The position numbers were made by a program, and so were the translations under genes. This document shows, in pieces, positions 53,097 to 62,213 of a stretch of DNA of 64,000 nt. The DNA is taken from assembly GCF_900100765.1 (NCBI RefSeq), contig NZ_FNFO01000001.1, positions 840,375 to 904,374 on the forward strand. Reading direction: 5' to 3'. How positions within the stretch are numbered: position 1 is the stretch's first letter; each line of letters opens with the position of its first letter. The DNA is from Catalinimonas alkaloidigena (lineage in GTDB: Bacteria; Bacteroidota; Bacteroidia; Cytophagales; Flexibacteraceae). The notes beneath the pieces were generated by a model, which worked only from the letters and a program-made list of their open reading frames with translations, was not told where the DNA came from and made no database searches.

Positions 53097-54386
53097 CTAG
53101 GGGGTTGCCGTCGGCGTGTAGGGGCCGTACACCGCGTCGCGAAACTGCTTGTGCAACTGGCCGTAGAAAGGCATGATCTGCACGAACAGCACGGCCGTGA
53201 GCTCGTTGGCCGGGTCGACCCAGAACAGGGTACTGGCCGCGCCGTCCCAGAAAAATTCGCCGACCACGCCGTTGTTTTCTTCCGCCGTTTGGGGAGGGCT
53301 GACTCGCACTGCAAAGTCGATCCCGAAGCCAACGCGCCCTTTGCTGGGCAGCCAGGAACGCTCCGTGACGCTGTCCGGCAGTTGGTTGGTGGCCATCAGT
53401 TCGACCGTTTCGGGTTTCAGGATGCGCGTACCGTCCAGTTCGCCTTCGTTCACCAGCATGCGCGCAAAACGCATGTAATCGTCCACAGTAGACGTAAATC
53501 CGAAGCCACCGGGCGTCAGGGGCCAGTGGCGCGTGTTGAGCGCATGCGCCAGGGAGTCGGGCACGCGCGTCAGGCCGGTGCTGTCGTTGCGCAGGTAGAG
53601 GGCCGCAAACCGATCACGGTCTGCCTCCGGAATAAAGTAGCGCGTCTCGTCCATGCCGAGCGGCCCGAAAATATGCTCCTGCACGTACTGATCGAACGGC
53701 TGGCCCGAGAGGCGCTCCACCAACAGGGCCTGCACATCGACCGACGGCCCGTAGGCCCATTGTGCGCCGGGCTGGAACCAGAGCGGCGCCTGGGCAAACT
53801 TTTCGGCCATCTGCGTCAATGTATTTTCCCGGTTCATCGGATCGACCTTTTTCAACAGAGCACCGACGTAGGCCGTATCGGGGCCGCTGGTGAGGCCGGA
53901 CGTATGGCGCGTCAGGTCGCGGACCAGCATGGGGCGGTGCGGCGCTTCCAGCACGGGTTGGCCGGCGGCATCGTTCCCGGCGTAGACCTGCAGGTTCGCA
54001 AACTCCGGGATGTAGTTCGCCACCGGGTCATCGAGCTGAAACTTTCCTTGTTCGTAGAGTTGCATCAGCGCCACGCCGGTGATGGGCTTGGTCATGGAAA
54101 AAATCTGCACGAGGGTATTGCGCGCCATGGGGACGTTTTCTTCCCGATCGGCCATGCCGAAGGCGTTGAAATAGACCTCTTCGCCTTTTTCGAAGACCAG
54201 GGCGGAAACCCCGGCCACCTGACCGGACGTTACCTGCGCCTGCAAGGTGGAATCGAGGCGGGCTTTTGCCAGGGTGTCGACCACGAGCGAGGCGTTGACC
54301 GTGGTGGTATCCTGGTGCGTTTCGGAAGTAGCGCATGCCGCCAGCAGCAGGGAGGCCGCCAGTGCCATGCGAGAAAATTGCTTCAT
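53097..54386 (-). CDS. Serine hydrolase, beta-lactamase family (class C-like) lipoprotein
   Basis: 429 residues from ATG 54386, with lipobox LLAACATS. The penicillin-recognising fold is shown by the SxxK motif in IFSMTKPITGVAL, the tyrosine motif WAYGPSVDVQ and several TRHTSGL/PGGFGFTSTVDDYMRF segments. The C-terminal part has VGEFFWDGAASTLFWVDPAN, where WDGAAS takes the place of the KTG/HTG motif. Related proteins include esterases, D-aminopeptidases and penicillin-binding-like hydrolases, and the substrate cannot be deduced. It is transcribed alone on the minus strand, facing the EamA gene. Confidence 0.92.
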   Translation of the reverse strand: MKQFSRMALAASLLLAACATSETHQDTTTVNASLVVDTLAKARLDSTLQAQVTSGQVAGVSALVFEKGEEVYFNAFGMADREENVPMARNTLVQIFSMTKPITGVALMQLYEQGKFQLDDPVANYIPEFANLQVYAGNDAAGQPVLEAPHRPMLVRDLTRHTSGLTSGPDTAYVGALLKKVDPMNRENTLTQMAEKFAQAPLWFQPGAQWAYGPSVDVQALLVERLSGQPFDQYVQEHIFGPLGMDETRYFIPEADRDRFAALYLRNDSTGLTRVPDSLAHALNTRHWPLTPGGFGFTSTVDDYMRFARMLVNEGELDGTRILKPETVELMATNQLPDSVTERSWLPSKGRVGFGIDFAVRVSPPQTAEENNGVVGEFFWDGAASTLFWVDPANELTAVLFVQIMPFYGQLHKQFRDAVYGPYTPTATP

Positions 54387-54479
54387 GGGAGAGAAAGTAG
54401 GGTTTCGGGGCAAAAGATAGGAAAATCCGCTGAACGAACGATTGTGGCGTGCCCTTCTTTCGTACCATGAACCCTACCC

Positions 54480-54546
54480 AAAAGCCCTGCGGGGACAAGG
54501 CGCGTTCCAGAAACGAACGGCCCCGCACCAACGCAAGGGCTTTTTT
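54480..54546 (+). terminator. Three-helix nested hairpin with U tract (terminator or small RNA)
   Basis: AAAAGCCC (54480-54487) pairs with GGGCTTTT (54537-54544). Inside, TGCGGGG (54488-54494) pairs with CCCCGCA (54521-54527), and CGTTC (54503-54507) with GAACG (54515-54519). A T-run ends at 54546. A 9-nt bulge separates the outer helices. On the minus strand it could end the haloperoxidase transcript; the better T-run is on the plus strand. Confidence 0.55.
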
Positions 54547-54693
54547 ATAATGTCTGAATGTCCCCCGCGCCGCTCGGATTACGTTGTTGCAATCAACGCC
54601 AACGTCGCGGCAACGGATGATTTTATTCGTGATCAGTCAGCTGGTAAGAACGGCAGAGCGCACCCAGGGAAGCCAGCATTTCTGTCGTACGAT

Positions 54694-56688
54694 TCAGATC
54701 CGCACGGCCCCGCCGTCGAACAGCGGCACCGTCATGGTGAAGTTTTCCGGATAGCAGAGTTTCTGTTCTTCCAGCAGACCCAGGGCAATCTGTTCGCCCA
54801 GCCGGATGGATTCGATGTAGTCCGAATAGTAGTGCACCCCGCCCCAATTGCGACCGATGGCGATGTTGGCCGCCAGTTTGTTGAGTTCGCCTTCTACCGT
54901 CAGCGGTTTGTCCAGCTCGATGGCGATCAGCCGGCTGCCGTCGTTGGACGGCTCGTAAGCGACGGGCTGCGCATCGTCGAACCAAGCCGGAGGCGTCCAG
55001 CCATGATCGAAGTACGCTTTCAGGATGGTGATGCAGGCCCCCGCCACGGTGGCGTGCCCCGCGCCGTACGACGGATGCATCGGCGAGCCTTCCGGAAAGG
55101 CCATGGGCAACAGATAACTGTCGGCCGCGCTGTCCACTTCGTCTGAAAAATACGTCGCGTTGTTGGCAGCATTGTGGGCTTTGACCACGTCGGGGAAGGC
55201 GGTCCCGTTCCAGTGCAGGGCCGACAGGCCTTCGGCGATGGGCCGAAACGGAGCCAGTTTGCCGGTTTTCAGCGCATTGATCTTGTGCCAGCGGTCGAAA
55301 TGCCCGCCCATGGCTTCCGGACGCAGGCGCCGGTGTACATTGAACTTCTGGTAGCGGACGGCCTTCAGCGCCCGGGTCGCTACTTCGGTCACGAGCGTCA
55401 GGATGTGTGGCCCGCCGAAGTGGGCAAACCCCTGTTGCTTGTCAAACACATCGGCCTCCAGAAACGGAATGCCCCGGTCGAAGGGCGCGCCGCTGGACAG
55501 CAGGAAGATGCAGGCATTCAGGTAGGCTTCGTAAAGAGCGTCGTAGTGCACATAGGTAGCCAGGTCGCGCGGGGTGGTGATGAAGCGGTGGCCATCGGGC
55601 GGGCAGGGGTTCTTCTTGGTGGGTCTGGTCGGCGCCTCGTAACTCTCCAGGCCGCGCAGGTCGGCTCCGTTCTGTACGTCGATAAAGGGTGCCCAGATCG
55701 TGAGGTAATCCTTGCAGGGCGTGGCAATGCGTACCTTCTGCTCAATACTGATTGCGCCGTAGCGAATGTAGCCCTGGTCGGCCTGACGCGCGGCGGGTGC
55801 CGGCATTTTACTTTCGAGCGAGGTGTTGCCCAGCAGCAGGAATTGCGAGAGATAAGGCCCCACCTGTTCGCCGGGCGTCTGGCCCCGAAACCCGTTGGAG
55901 CCATCTGCCTGTAGCGTACGCCGCCGCGCGGCTTCCGCGAGTGTCGGGGGCTTGGCCAAAGCACCGCCGTTGAACCACGCCAGCGAGTTGAGGAACGCCG
56001 TGGCGTGGTCGAAGCTGTCTGGATCGGCGCAGGGGGGAGGGCTGGTTTTGTCCGCGGGGCGGGCGCTGCACCCGGCCGGCAGCCTGAAGTGCCGGAAGGG
56101 CAGGTCGCGCAGCAACGCCATGGCGTAGAGTTCGGCAATTTCGCCCAGCAGTTCGTCGCTGTCCAGCCGCGGCGCGGGGGGCATGGTTACGGCTTGGGCG
56201 TCGGGCCCTTGCAGGTCGAACACGTTACCGGCCCCGGCGCTTTCCCAGGCGCGCACATATGCGCCTTTTTCAGCAGGATTCTTCGGATTGGGCGGGTACT
56301 CTTTCGCCATGTTCGAACACCAGGCACTGGCACGTGTCGCGGCGGTAGAATCGACCTTGATGCGTTCGTCGCTGGGGCAATTGGGCGTCACGAATTTCAC
56401 CCCCGGACCGAGCGGCGTGTGCTGGAAGTCGACCGGATCGCCCGACTGAATGCCCGCCACGAACAGTTTGTAGTCTACAGGATTCAGCAGCAGTCCGGTG
56501 GTGAGGTCGTGCGGCAGCCCCTTGGTGAAGCTGGCCAGACACGTGATGGGGCAGTCGGGTCGGTCGCTGTAGTCGCGGTACTCGTACTCTTCTTTGTTGT
56601 TCAGGTGGTGGGGGTGAGGCCGGTGTGACGCCAGCTTGGCGGCTTCGTTGCGGACGGTCTCGGCAGTAGTAGGACGGGCGGTTTGCAT
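54694..56688 (-). CDS. Vanadium-dependent haloperoxidase
   Basis: 664-residue enzyme of the vanadium bromo/chloroperoxidase-PAP2 superfamily, which oxidises halides with hydrogen peroxide. The vanadate site is complete in layout: K448 and R456 in KFNVHRRLRPEAMGG (spacing as in algal bromoperoxidases), SYGAGHATVAG with G544-H545 (H545 is the acid-base His), and R613...H619 in GRNWGGVHYYSDYIES, where H619 should bind vanadium. Ala543 occupies the position of the Ser usual before GH. SPMHPSYGAG and HYYSDYIESIRLG are typical of marine bacterial members. There is no signal peptide. The gene stands alone between two hydrolase/regulator units and is unlinked to any biosynthetic cluster here. Confidence 0.93.
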   Translation of the reverse strand: MQTARPTTAETVRNEAAKLASHRPHPHHLNNKEEYEYRDYSDRPDCPITCLASFTKGLPHDLTTGLLLNPVDYKLFVAGIQSGDPVDFQHTPLGPGVKFVTPNCPSDERIKVDSTAATRASAWCSNMAKEYPPNPKNPAEKGAYVRAWESAGAGNVFDLQGPDAQAVTMPPAPRLDSDELLGEIAELYAMALLRDLPFRHFRLPAGCSARPADKTSPPPCADPDSFDHATAFLNSLAWFNGGALAKPPTLAEAARRRTLQADGSNGFRGQTPGEQVGPYLSQFLLLGNTSLESKMPAPAARQADQGYIRYGAISIEQKVRIATPCKDYLTIWAPFIDVQNGADLRGLESYEAPTRPTKKNPCPPDGHRFITTPRDLATYVHYDALYEAYLNACIFLLSSGAPFDRGIPFLEADVFDKQQGFAHFGGPHILTLVTEVATRALKAVRYQKFNVHRRLRPEAMGGHFDRWHKINALKTGKLAPFRPIAEGLSALHWNGTAFPDVVKAHNAANNATYFSDEVDSAADSYLLPMAFPEGSPMHPSYGAGHATVAGACITILKAYFDHGWTPPAWFDDAQPVAYEPSNDGSRLIAIELDKPLTVEGELNKLAANIAIGRNWGGVHYYSDYIESIRLGEQIALGLLEEQKLCYPENFTMTVPLFDGGAVRI

Positions 56689-57058
56689 AAAGAAAAGGTG
56701 CGGATGAGATGGAAGAAAGTAAGATCAGGCAGCGGCTGGCCAGGGTGCAGCGCGCTGGAAACGAACGTAGCGGGAAAAGCAAGCAAGCCGGGGCAACGGC
56801 CGGTGGCGAACGCAAGGCCATGGGGCGAGACGCTTCCGCAGGAAGAATACAACGCTGGTCAGCGGAGGAAGAAAAGCGTGACGTCTAAACGCGCAGGTGC
56901 TCCTGGCGGAAGCAGCTCAGAGCGGCATGACAGCGGCCGAAACGCCGACGTGCGCGGGCCTGGACTCGCACCAGAAACGCCCAATTCGTAAAGCAAGGTC
57001 GCCGGTTCTCCGCACAAGCTCAATACCTATTTTTCAGTATTTTCTAGCGCCCGGCGCT
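56689..57058. other. Gene-free region upstream of the haloperoxidase
   Basis: 370 nt between the haloperoxidase and the AraC gene. No gene, repeat or clear promoter was seen. Confidence 0.45.
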
Positions 57059-57934
57059 TCATTCGGCCGTTGCGGGTTGGGACACGCGTTGGAACCGGTG
57101 CCTGAAGTCGGACGGGTTTTGCCCGTGGCTCTTCTTGAAAAACTTGTTGAGGTGACTTTCGTCGAAAAAGCCGAATTCGGCCGCGATCTGTTTGAGGCTG
57201 TCGTGGCTATAGCGGAGTCGCTGCTCAATCAGCTTGAGGCGGTAGTGGCCCACGTAATCGCGCAGGGTAGTGCCGACCTGATTCTTGAACAGAATGCCGA
57301 AATAATGCGGCGAGTAGTGAAAGTGATCGGCCAGACTTTTGAGGGTCAGTTGCGACGGCTCGTAAATGTGGCGCTCGATGTAGTCCAGCATTTCGGACGT
57401 TTCGCTGGGGGCCGATTCGGCCGGAGGGGTGCCCGGCGGCACGTGGTTCCGCTTGATCAGCGTAATCAGAAGCGAAAAAAGCTGGAAGATCATCCGTTGG
57501 TGATGCAACGCCTGCCGTTGGTACTCGGCCGAGATCATCTCCATCAGGTTTTCGGCCAGCTGGGTATCGTGCTCCGACCGCAGGAGGCTGCACTTTTTCA
57601 TCTGCGTCTGCGTCGTCCACAACAGATGGTCCACGTCGCGGTTCCAGTGGACCGGCAGTTGTAAATCGGCACTATCCTGCAAATAGAGTCGCGTAAACTT
57701 GAAGTAGATGAAGCGGGTCCGTTCTTCGATCCGGAACTCGTGCTCGTCTTCCGGGCCTAACAGAAACAAATCGCCCCGCTGGTACGGATTGCCAAGACCA
57801 TTGATGTGGTGCGTACCCCGCCCCCGCGCGATGTAAATAAGTTCGAAATGGTTGTGGTTGTGCAGCGGATGCGTCCACCGGTCCAGTTCAAAGTCTTCTA
57901 CTTTCAGGCTTTCGAATTGTTTGTAGCGCTTCAT
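57059..57934 (-). CDS. AraC family transcriptional regulator
   Basis: 291 residues from ATG 57934 (MKRYKQFESLKVEDFELDRW); the open frame extends to 58171 but those codons overlap the divergent promoter region. The N-terminal half is a cupin sensor domain (HPLHNHNHFELIYIARGRGT, GPEDEHEFRIEE). The C-terminal 100 residues carry the two AraC helix-turn-helix units (LKSLADHFHYSPHYFGILFK, LKQIAAEFGFFDESHLNKFF). It is divergent from the aldo/keto reductase with 133 nt between the starts, so it probably controls that gene and itself. Ligand unknown, but the cupin class commonly senses sugars. Confidence 0.93.
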   Translation of the reverse strand: MKRYKQFESLKVEDFELDRWTHPLHNHNHFELIYIARGRGTHHINGLGNPYQRGDLFLLGPEDEHEFRIEERTRFIYFKFTRLYLQDSADLQLPVHWNRDVDHLLWTTQTQMKKCSLLRSEHDTQLAENLMEMISAEYQRQALHHQRMIFQLFSLLITLIKRNHVPPGTPPAESAPSETSEMLDYIERHIYEPSQLTLKSLADHFHYSPHYFGILFKNQVGTTLRDYVGHYRLKLIEQRLRYSHDSLKQIAAEFGFFDESHLNKFFKKSHGQNPSDFRHRFQRVSQPATAE

Positions 57935-58067
57935 GCGGGATGTTTTTACAGCAAAACCATTGAAATATACAAGAACTCCCCCAGCTCGCTTTCGTTTTTT
58001 TACCCGACCAAGTACGATTTCTGAACCGCCGTGCTGTGCAGCAGTAGCGGTATCGATAACGACAACC

Positions 58068-59030
58068 ATGGAAAAACGACGCTTAGGAAATACCGATTTG
58101 CATACGGCTCCGCTGGTCTTCGGCGGCAACGTGTTGGGGTGGACCCTCGACGAACAAGAATCCTTTGCCATCCTGGACAGCTTTGTGGACGCCGGTTTTA
58201 ACGCCGTCGATACGGCCGACGTCTACTCGCGCTGGGCGGCAGGCAATCAGGGTGGCGAATCGGAGACAATTCTCGGCAAATGGATGAAGCAGCGCGGCAA
58301 CCGCGACCAGATCCTGCTCATCACCAAAGTGGGTTCTGACATGGGGCAGGGCCACAAGGACATCTCCGAACGTTACATCCTGCAGGCCGTCGACAAGTCG
58401 TTGCAACGCCTGCAAACCGACCACATCGACCTGTATTTTACCCATTGGGACGACGACAAAACTCCGGTCGAAGAGACGCTGGGAGCTTACCAGAAGCTGA
58501 TCGACGCCGGGAAAGTCCGGTGGATCGGTGCATCGAACCTGTCGCCCGAACGACTTCAGGCATCGCTGGATGCCAGCGAACATCAGAACCTGCCCCGCTA
58601 CGAAGTGTTTCAGCCGGAATACAACCTCTACGACCGGCAGGGATTTGAGGAAGGCGTGGGACCTCTCTGCGAAAAATACGGGTTGGGCGTCATCACATAC
58701 TTCTCATTAGCCAGTGGTTTTTTGAGTGGTAAGTACCGTCGGAGCGACGACCTCGACAAAAGTGTGCGCGGAGGCGGCATCAAAAAATATTTAAATGAGC
58801 GGGGAGACCGCATTTTGAGTGCGCTGGACGCGTTGGCCGAAAAGCAGGGCGCTACACCCGCCGCGGTCACGCTGGCGTGGCTGATGGCCAAACCTGCCGT
58901 GACGGCTCCGATTGCCAGCGCCACAAAAGCCAAGCACATCCAGGCCTTTCAGGAAGCGGCTCAACTCAAACTGAGCGCCGAAGACAGGGAGCAACTGCAA
59001 GAAGCGTCGGCGTACTCGCAAACCGCCTGA
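58068..59030 (+). CDS. Aldo/keto reductase
   Basis: 320-residue NADPH-dependent oxidoreductase from ATG 58068; the frame extends upstream to 57933 but the family start MEKRRLGNTDLHTAPLVFGG is at the ATG. The catalytic tetrad is D48, Y53, K87 and H126 (AVDTADVYSRW, LITKVGSDM, LYFTHWDDD). GKVRWIGASNLSPERLQASL and the late SATKAKHIQAFQEA cofactor loop are typical. It resembles YcsN/YajO-type reductases that handle sugars or other aldehydes. Divergent from an AraC regulator and followed by a terminator. Confidence 0.93.
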   Translation: MEKRRLGNTDLHTAPLVFGGNVLGWTLDEQESFAILDSFVDAGFNAVDTADVYSRWAAGNQGGESETILGKWMKQRGNRDQILLITKVGSDMGQGHKDISERYILQAVDKSLQRLQTDHIDLYFTHWDDDKTPVEETLGAYQKLIDAGKVRWIGASNLSPERLQASLDASEHQNLPRYEVFQPEYNLYDRQGFEEGVGPLCEKYGLGVITYFSLASGFLSGKYRRSDDLDKSVRGGGIKKYLNERGDRILSALDALAEKQGATPAAVTLAWLMAKPAVTAPIASATKAKHIQAFQEAAQLKLSAEDREQLQEASAYSQTA

Positions 59031-59069
59031 TACTACTTTTTCAACTTTACGAACCCACTTTTTCAACTG

Positions 59070-59110
59070 AAAGCGTTCTGCGTCCACGACGTAGGACGCT
59101 TTTGTTTTTG
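59070..59110 (+). terminator. Intrinsic terminator after the aldo/keto reductase gene
   Basis: 15-bp stem with wobble pairs, AAAGCGTTCTGCGTC (from 59070) with GACGTAGGACGCTTT, loop CAC, followed by TGTTTTTG. Confidence 0.85.
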
Positions 59111-59157
59111 AGAGGCTTTGTCCCAGCGTTTGGTTCGCTTCGACGAAGTGCGTCAGC

Positions 59158-60264
59158 TTACGAATACAGCCGGAACAGGTGCTGGAAAACGTAGTGGCTG
59201 ATGTCCCGCCGGAGCTGCTCCGGATCGGTGCCGTCGCCGTCCGTGTTGGTGATCCCGAGGCAGGCCGTGCCCGACGTGGGATGAACGTAAAAGAAGGAGT
59301 AAAATGCTTTCTGGGTGCCCGTATGGCCAATCACCTCCATACCGTCGAAGGCCTCCACGAAGAACGATAACGCCACTGACGAGCGTACGCCCTCCACCTC
59401 CTCAATCGGGTGCTGCACCTGCCAAAGCTCTTCCAGCGACGCCCGCTTCAAGATTTCGTATTCGGTTGGTTGCCCGGTCAGGAAATTCAGGTACTTCACC
59501 ATGTCGTCGAGGGGGGCGTTCAGGCCTCCGTTCGACGCCGTAATGCCGGTATCGAAATCGATGCCGTTGGCGTGGGGCTGTCCGTCGCGTACGGTATAGT
59601 TGTTGGCGCGGTACCGCAAAAGGTGGTAGGGCGTGGTGTCGTAGTAGGAGTGGTACATGCCGAGCGGTTTGAGTACGTTTTTGTCCATGTAGACCTCAAA
59701 CGGGTCGCCGCTCAACTGCGCAATGATCTGTCCTAAAAAAATGATGGCCGGGTTCGAGTAACTGAAGCGGGTGCCCGGCGCAACCAAAATTTCGGTGTAC
59801 GGAAACATCGCCACCAACTGGCTCCACTCCGTCGGCTCAAACGGATGCCAGGGCTGGTCGCCGCCCCACGGCCACGTCGGATCGCGGAATCCCGCCGAAT
59901 GGCTCAGGGCCATCTTGAGCGTCAGGTCGTCCATCGAACCGAACGGGTTGTGGACCCGCCGCAGTTCGGGCAGGTACTTCGTCAGCGGGTCGTCCAGCGA
60001 AAGCCGGCCCCGGTCGCGGAGCTGCATGAGGGCAATTGCCGTGAAGGTCTTCGTAATCGAGGCCCAGTGGAAGATCGTTTGCGCATCGACCGCGCGGGGT
60101 GGTGCCAGGTCGGCCATTCCCACGTAACTGTGGCCGATCACCTTCCCCTTTTCCAGGAACAGCAGCGCGCCCCCCACCACCTGTTGGTCGCGGAGCGTCT
60201 GGCGAAAATAGTGGTCGGTGGCTTTCCAGGCCTGGGAAAACGAACGAGGTTGGGCAAACGTCAT
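59158..60264 (-). CDS. Serine hydrolase, beta-lactamase family
   Basis: 368 residues from ATG 60264 (a GTG at 60285 is possible). The SxxK motif is in HWASITKTFTAIALMQL, the YxN motif in RFSYSNPAIIFLGQI, and an HTG triad equivalent in EVIGHTGTQKAFYSFF. ALSHSAGFRD and GGLNAPLDDMVKYLNF are typical of class C-like esterases and peptidases. No signal peptide is evident, unlike the lipoprotein at 53.1 kb, so it may be cytosolic, or its start is further upstream. The two hydrolases are not close copies. Substrate unknown. Confidence 0.9.
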   Translation of the reverse strand: MTFAQPRSFSQAWKATDHYFRQTLRDQQVVGGALLFLEKGKVIGHSYVGMADLAPPRAVDAQTIFHWASITKTFTAIALMQLRDRGRLSLDDPLTKYLPELRRVHNPFGSMDDLTLKMALSHSAGFRDPTWPWGGDQPWHPFEPTEWSQLVAMFPYTEILVAPGTRFSYSNPAIIFLGQIIAQLSGDPFEVYMDKNVLKPLGMYHSYYDTTPYHLLRYRANNYTVRDGQPHANGIDFDTGITASNGGLNAPLDDMVKYLNFLTGQPTEYEILKRASLEELWQVQHPIEEVEGVRSSVALSFFVEAFDGMEVIGHTGTQKAFYSFFYVHPTSGTACLGITNTDGDGTDPEQLRRDISHYVFQHLFRLYS

Positions 60265-60464
60265 GGCAGAAGCAGAAGGAATCACGAGACAGTAAACGTA
60301 AGGAAACCACGGAGTGACTTCCTGGCAGGCAAGGTAGCCGATTTTGGGGCGTCGGGCGATGGCCTACGCAGAACTACCGAAAACCGAACCGGGAGGCGTT
60401 TGGTGGGTTTGATCTTAAAACAGGAATTTGTAATCTGCACGCTCCCAAACCTACCCTACCATTC

Positions 60465-62126
60465 ATGAATTCACTATCTGCCTTCCACCGTCACGAAGTA
60501 AAGCAACGCATGTCGTCCGAAACGTTCGATCTCCTGGTGATCGGGGGAGGCATTACCGGGGCGGGCATTGCGCTCGATGCCGCGTCGCGGGGCCTGAAAG
60601 TGGCGCTGGTCGAGAAGTACGACTTTGCCTCGGGCACAAGCAGCCGCTCGACCAAACTGATTCACGGGGGGCTGCGCTACCTGAAGCAACTGGAAATTGC
60701 GCTGGTGCGCGAAGTGGGACGCGAGCGGGCCATTGTCCATCGTCTGGCACCGCATCTGGTCACGGCCGAAAAAATGCTGCTGCCCCTGACGAAAGACGGG
60801 ACCTACGGCAAGTTGGCGACGTCGGTGGGGTTGTTTGTGTACGACGTGCTGGCCGGTGTCGAGAAGCCCGACCAGCGGGTGATGCTTTCGAAAGAGGAAG
60901 CGCTGGAAAAGGAGCCTCTCCTGGACCCGACCGACCTGGAAGGGGGCGGCTACTACGCCGAATACCGGACCGACGACGCCCGTCTCACGGTCGAAATCAT
61001 CAAAACGGCGGCCCGCTACGGGGTGCTGAGCCTGAACTACATGGAAGTGGTCGACTTCGAATACGACGCGGGCGAGGTGAAGGGCGCACAGTGCCGCGAC
61101 GGACTCTCGGGCGATGCGCTGACGATCCGTGCGCACTACGTGGTGAGTGCGGCGGGCCCCTGGGTCGATCAGTTGCGCGACAAAAACCATTCGCTGAGCG
61201 GGAAGCGGCTGCACCTGACCAAAGGCGTGCACCTGGTGGTACCGCACGAGCGGTTCCCGGTGAAACAGGCGGTGTATTTCGACGTGTTCGACGGGCGCAT
61301 GATCTTTGCCATTCCGCGCGGTAAAATTACCTACATCGGCACGACCGATACCGACTACACCGGCGACATCAACCACGTGGTCACGAAGCGATCGGACGCC
61401 CATTATTTGTTGCGGGCGGTCAACCAGGCCTTTCCGACCGTGAACCTGACCCTCGACGACGTCGAGTCCAGTTGGGCGGGACTGCGGCCGCTGATTCACG
61501 AGGATGGCAAATCGGCGTCGGAACTTTCGCGGAAAGACGAGATTTTCGAATCGGAAACCGGCCTCATTTCCATCGCCGGCGGGAAACTGACGGGATACCG
61601 GAAAATGGCCGAACGGGTGGTCGACCGCATCTTCCGGAAGGAAGAAGGCCAACGGCCGTTCCGGGAGTGCCTGACCGATCAGATCGTACTGGCGGGCGGC
61701 GAGTTTGCCGACGAAGCGGCGGTCGGGGCGTACGTGCGGCAGGTAGAACAGCAGATTACGCCGCTGGGGCTCACCTCTTACGACGCGTACTACCTCGTAC
61801 ACAACTATGGCCGCGATACCGACGAAATTCTGGATCTGCTCAAAAAATCGCCCGATCAGCCGGAAATCAACCTGGGGCTGGCCGAACTGGCCTTCTGTTT
61901 CGAGCACGAAATGGTACACCGCCCCCTCGACTTCTTCGAACGCCGGACGGGCCGCCTCTATTTCAACATCACCAGCGTGCCGCTTCTGCTCGACCCGGTT
62001 CTGAAAGAGTTCCGGCAGCGGTTCGGCTGGGACGATGTGACGTACATTGCGCAGCGCGAGGCGGTCAAAACGGCCCTCTACGAAGCCAGCCAGATTTTTA
62101 AAGAAGAGTCGGCCGATCACTATTAA
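60465..62126 (+). CDS. glpD: FAD-dependent glycerol-3-phosphate dehydrogenase
   Basis: 553-residue respiratory enzyme that oxidises sn-glycerol-3-phosphate to dihydroxyacetone phosphate and feeds electrons to the quinone pool at the inner membrane. The FAD-binding GGGITGAGIALDAASRG near residue 25, the family signature KLIHGGLRYLKQ, GTTDTDYTGDINHV, SWAGLRPLIHEDGK and SIAGGKLTGYRKMAERV are all present. ATG 60465 is used; MSSETFD at 60510 is an alternative start. A sodium:solute symporter follows 87 nt downstream on the same strand and may be in the same unit. No glycerol kinase or facilitator gene is visible. Confidence 0.95.
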   Translation: MNSLSAFHRHEVKQRMSSETFDLLVIGGGITGAGIALDAASRGLKVALVEKYDFASGTSSRSTKLIHGGLRYLKQLEIALVREVGRERAIVHRLAPHLVTAEKMLLPLTKDGTYGKLATSVGLFVYDVLAGVEKPDQRVMLSKEEALEKEPLLDPTDLEGGGYYAEYRTDDARLTVEIIKTAARYGVLSLNYMEVVDFEYDAGEVKGAQCRDGLSGDALTIRAHYVVSAAGPWVDQLRDKNHSLSGKRLHLTKGVHLVVPHERFPVKQAVYFDVFDGRMIFAIPRGKITYIGTTDTDYTGDINHVVTKRSDAHYLLRAVNQAFPTVNLTLDDVESSWAGLRPLIHEDGKSASELSRKDEIFESETGLISIAGGKLTGYRKMAERVVDRIFRKEEGQRPFRECLTDQIVLAGGEFADEAAVGAYVRQVEQQITPLGLTSYDAYYLVHNYGRDTDEILDLLKKSPDQPEINLGLAELAFCFEHEMVHRPLDFFERRTGRLYFNITSVPLLLDPVLKEFRQRFGWDDVTYIAQREAVKTALYEASQIFKEESADHY

Positions 62127-62213
62127 GTGAGTATAAGCCGCGCACATTCGGGTCTTTAGTGCCTGAATCGACTGCCGCCGGGTAGTGTTCCACCATCTCT
62201 ATCCTTCTTGTAT

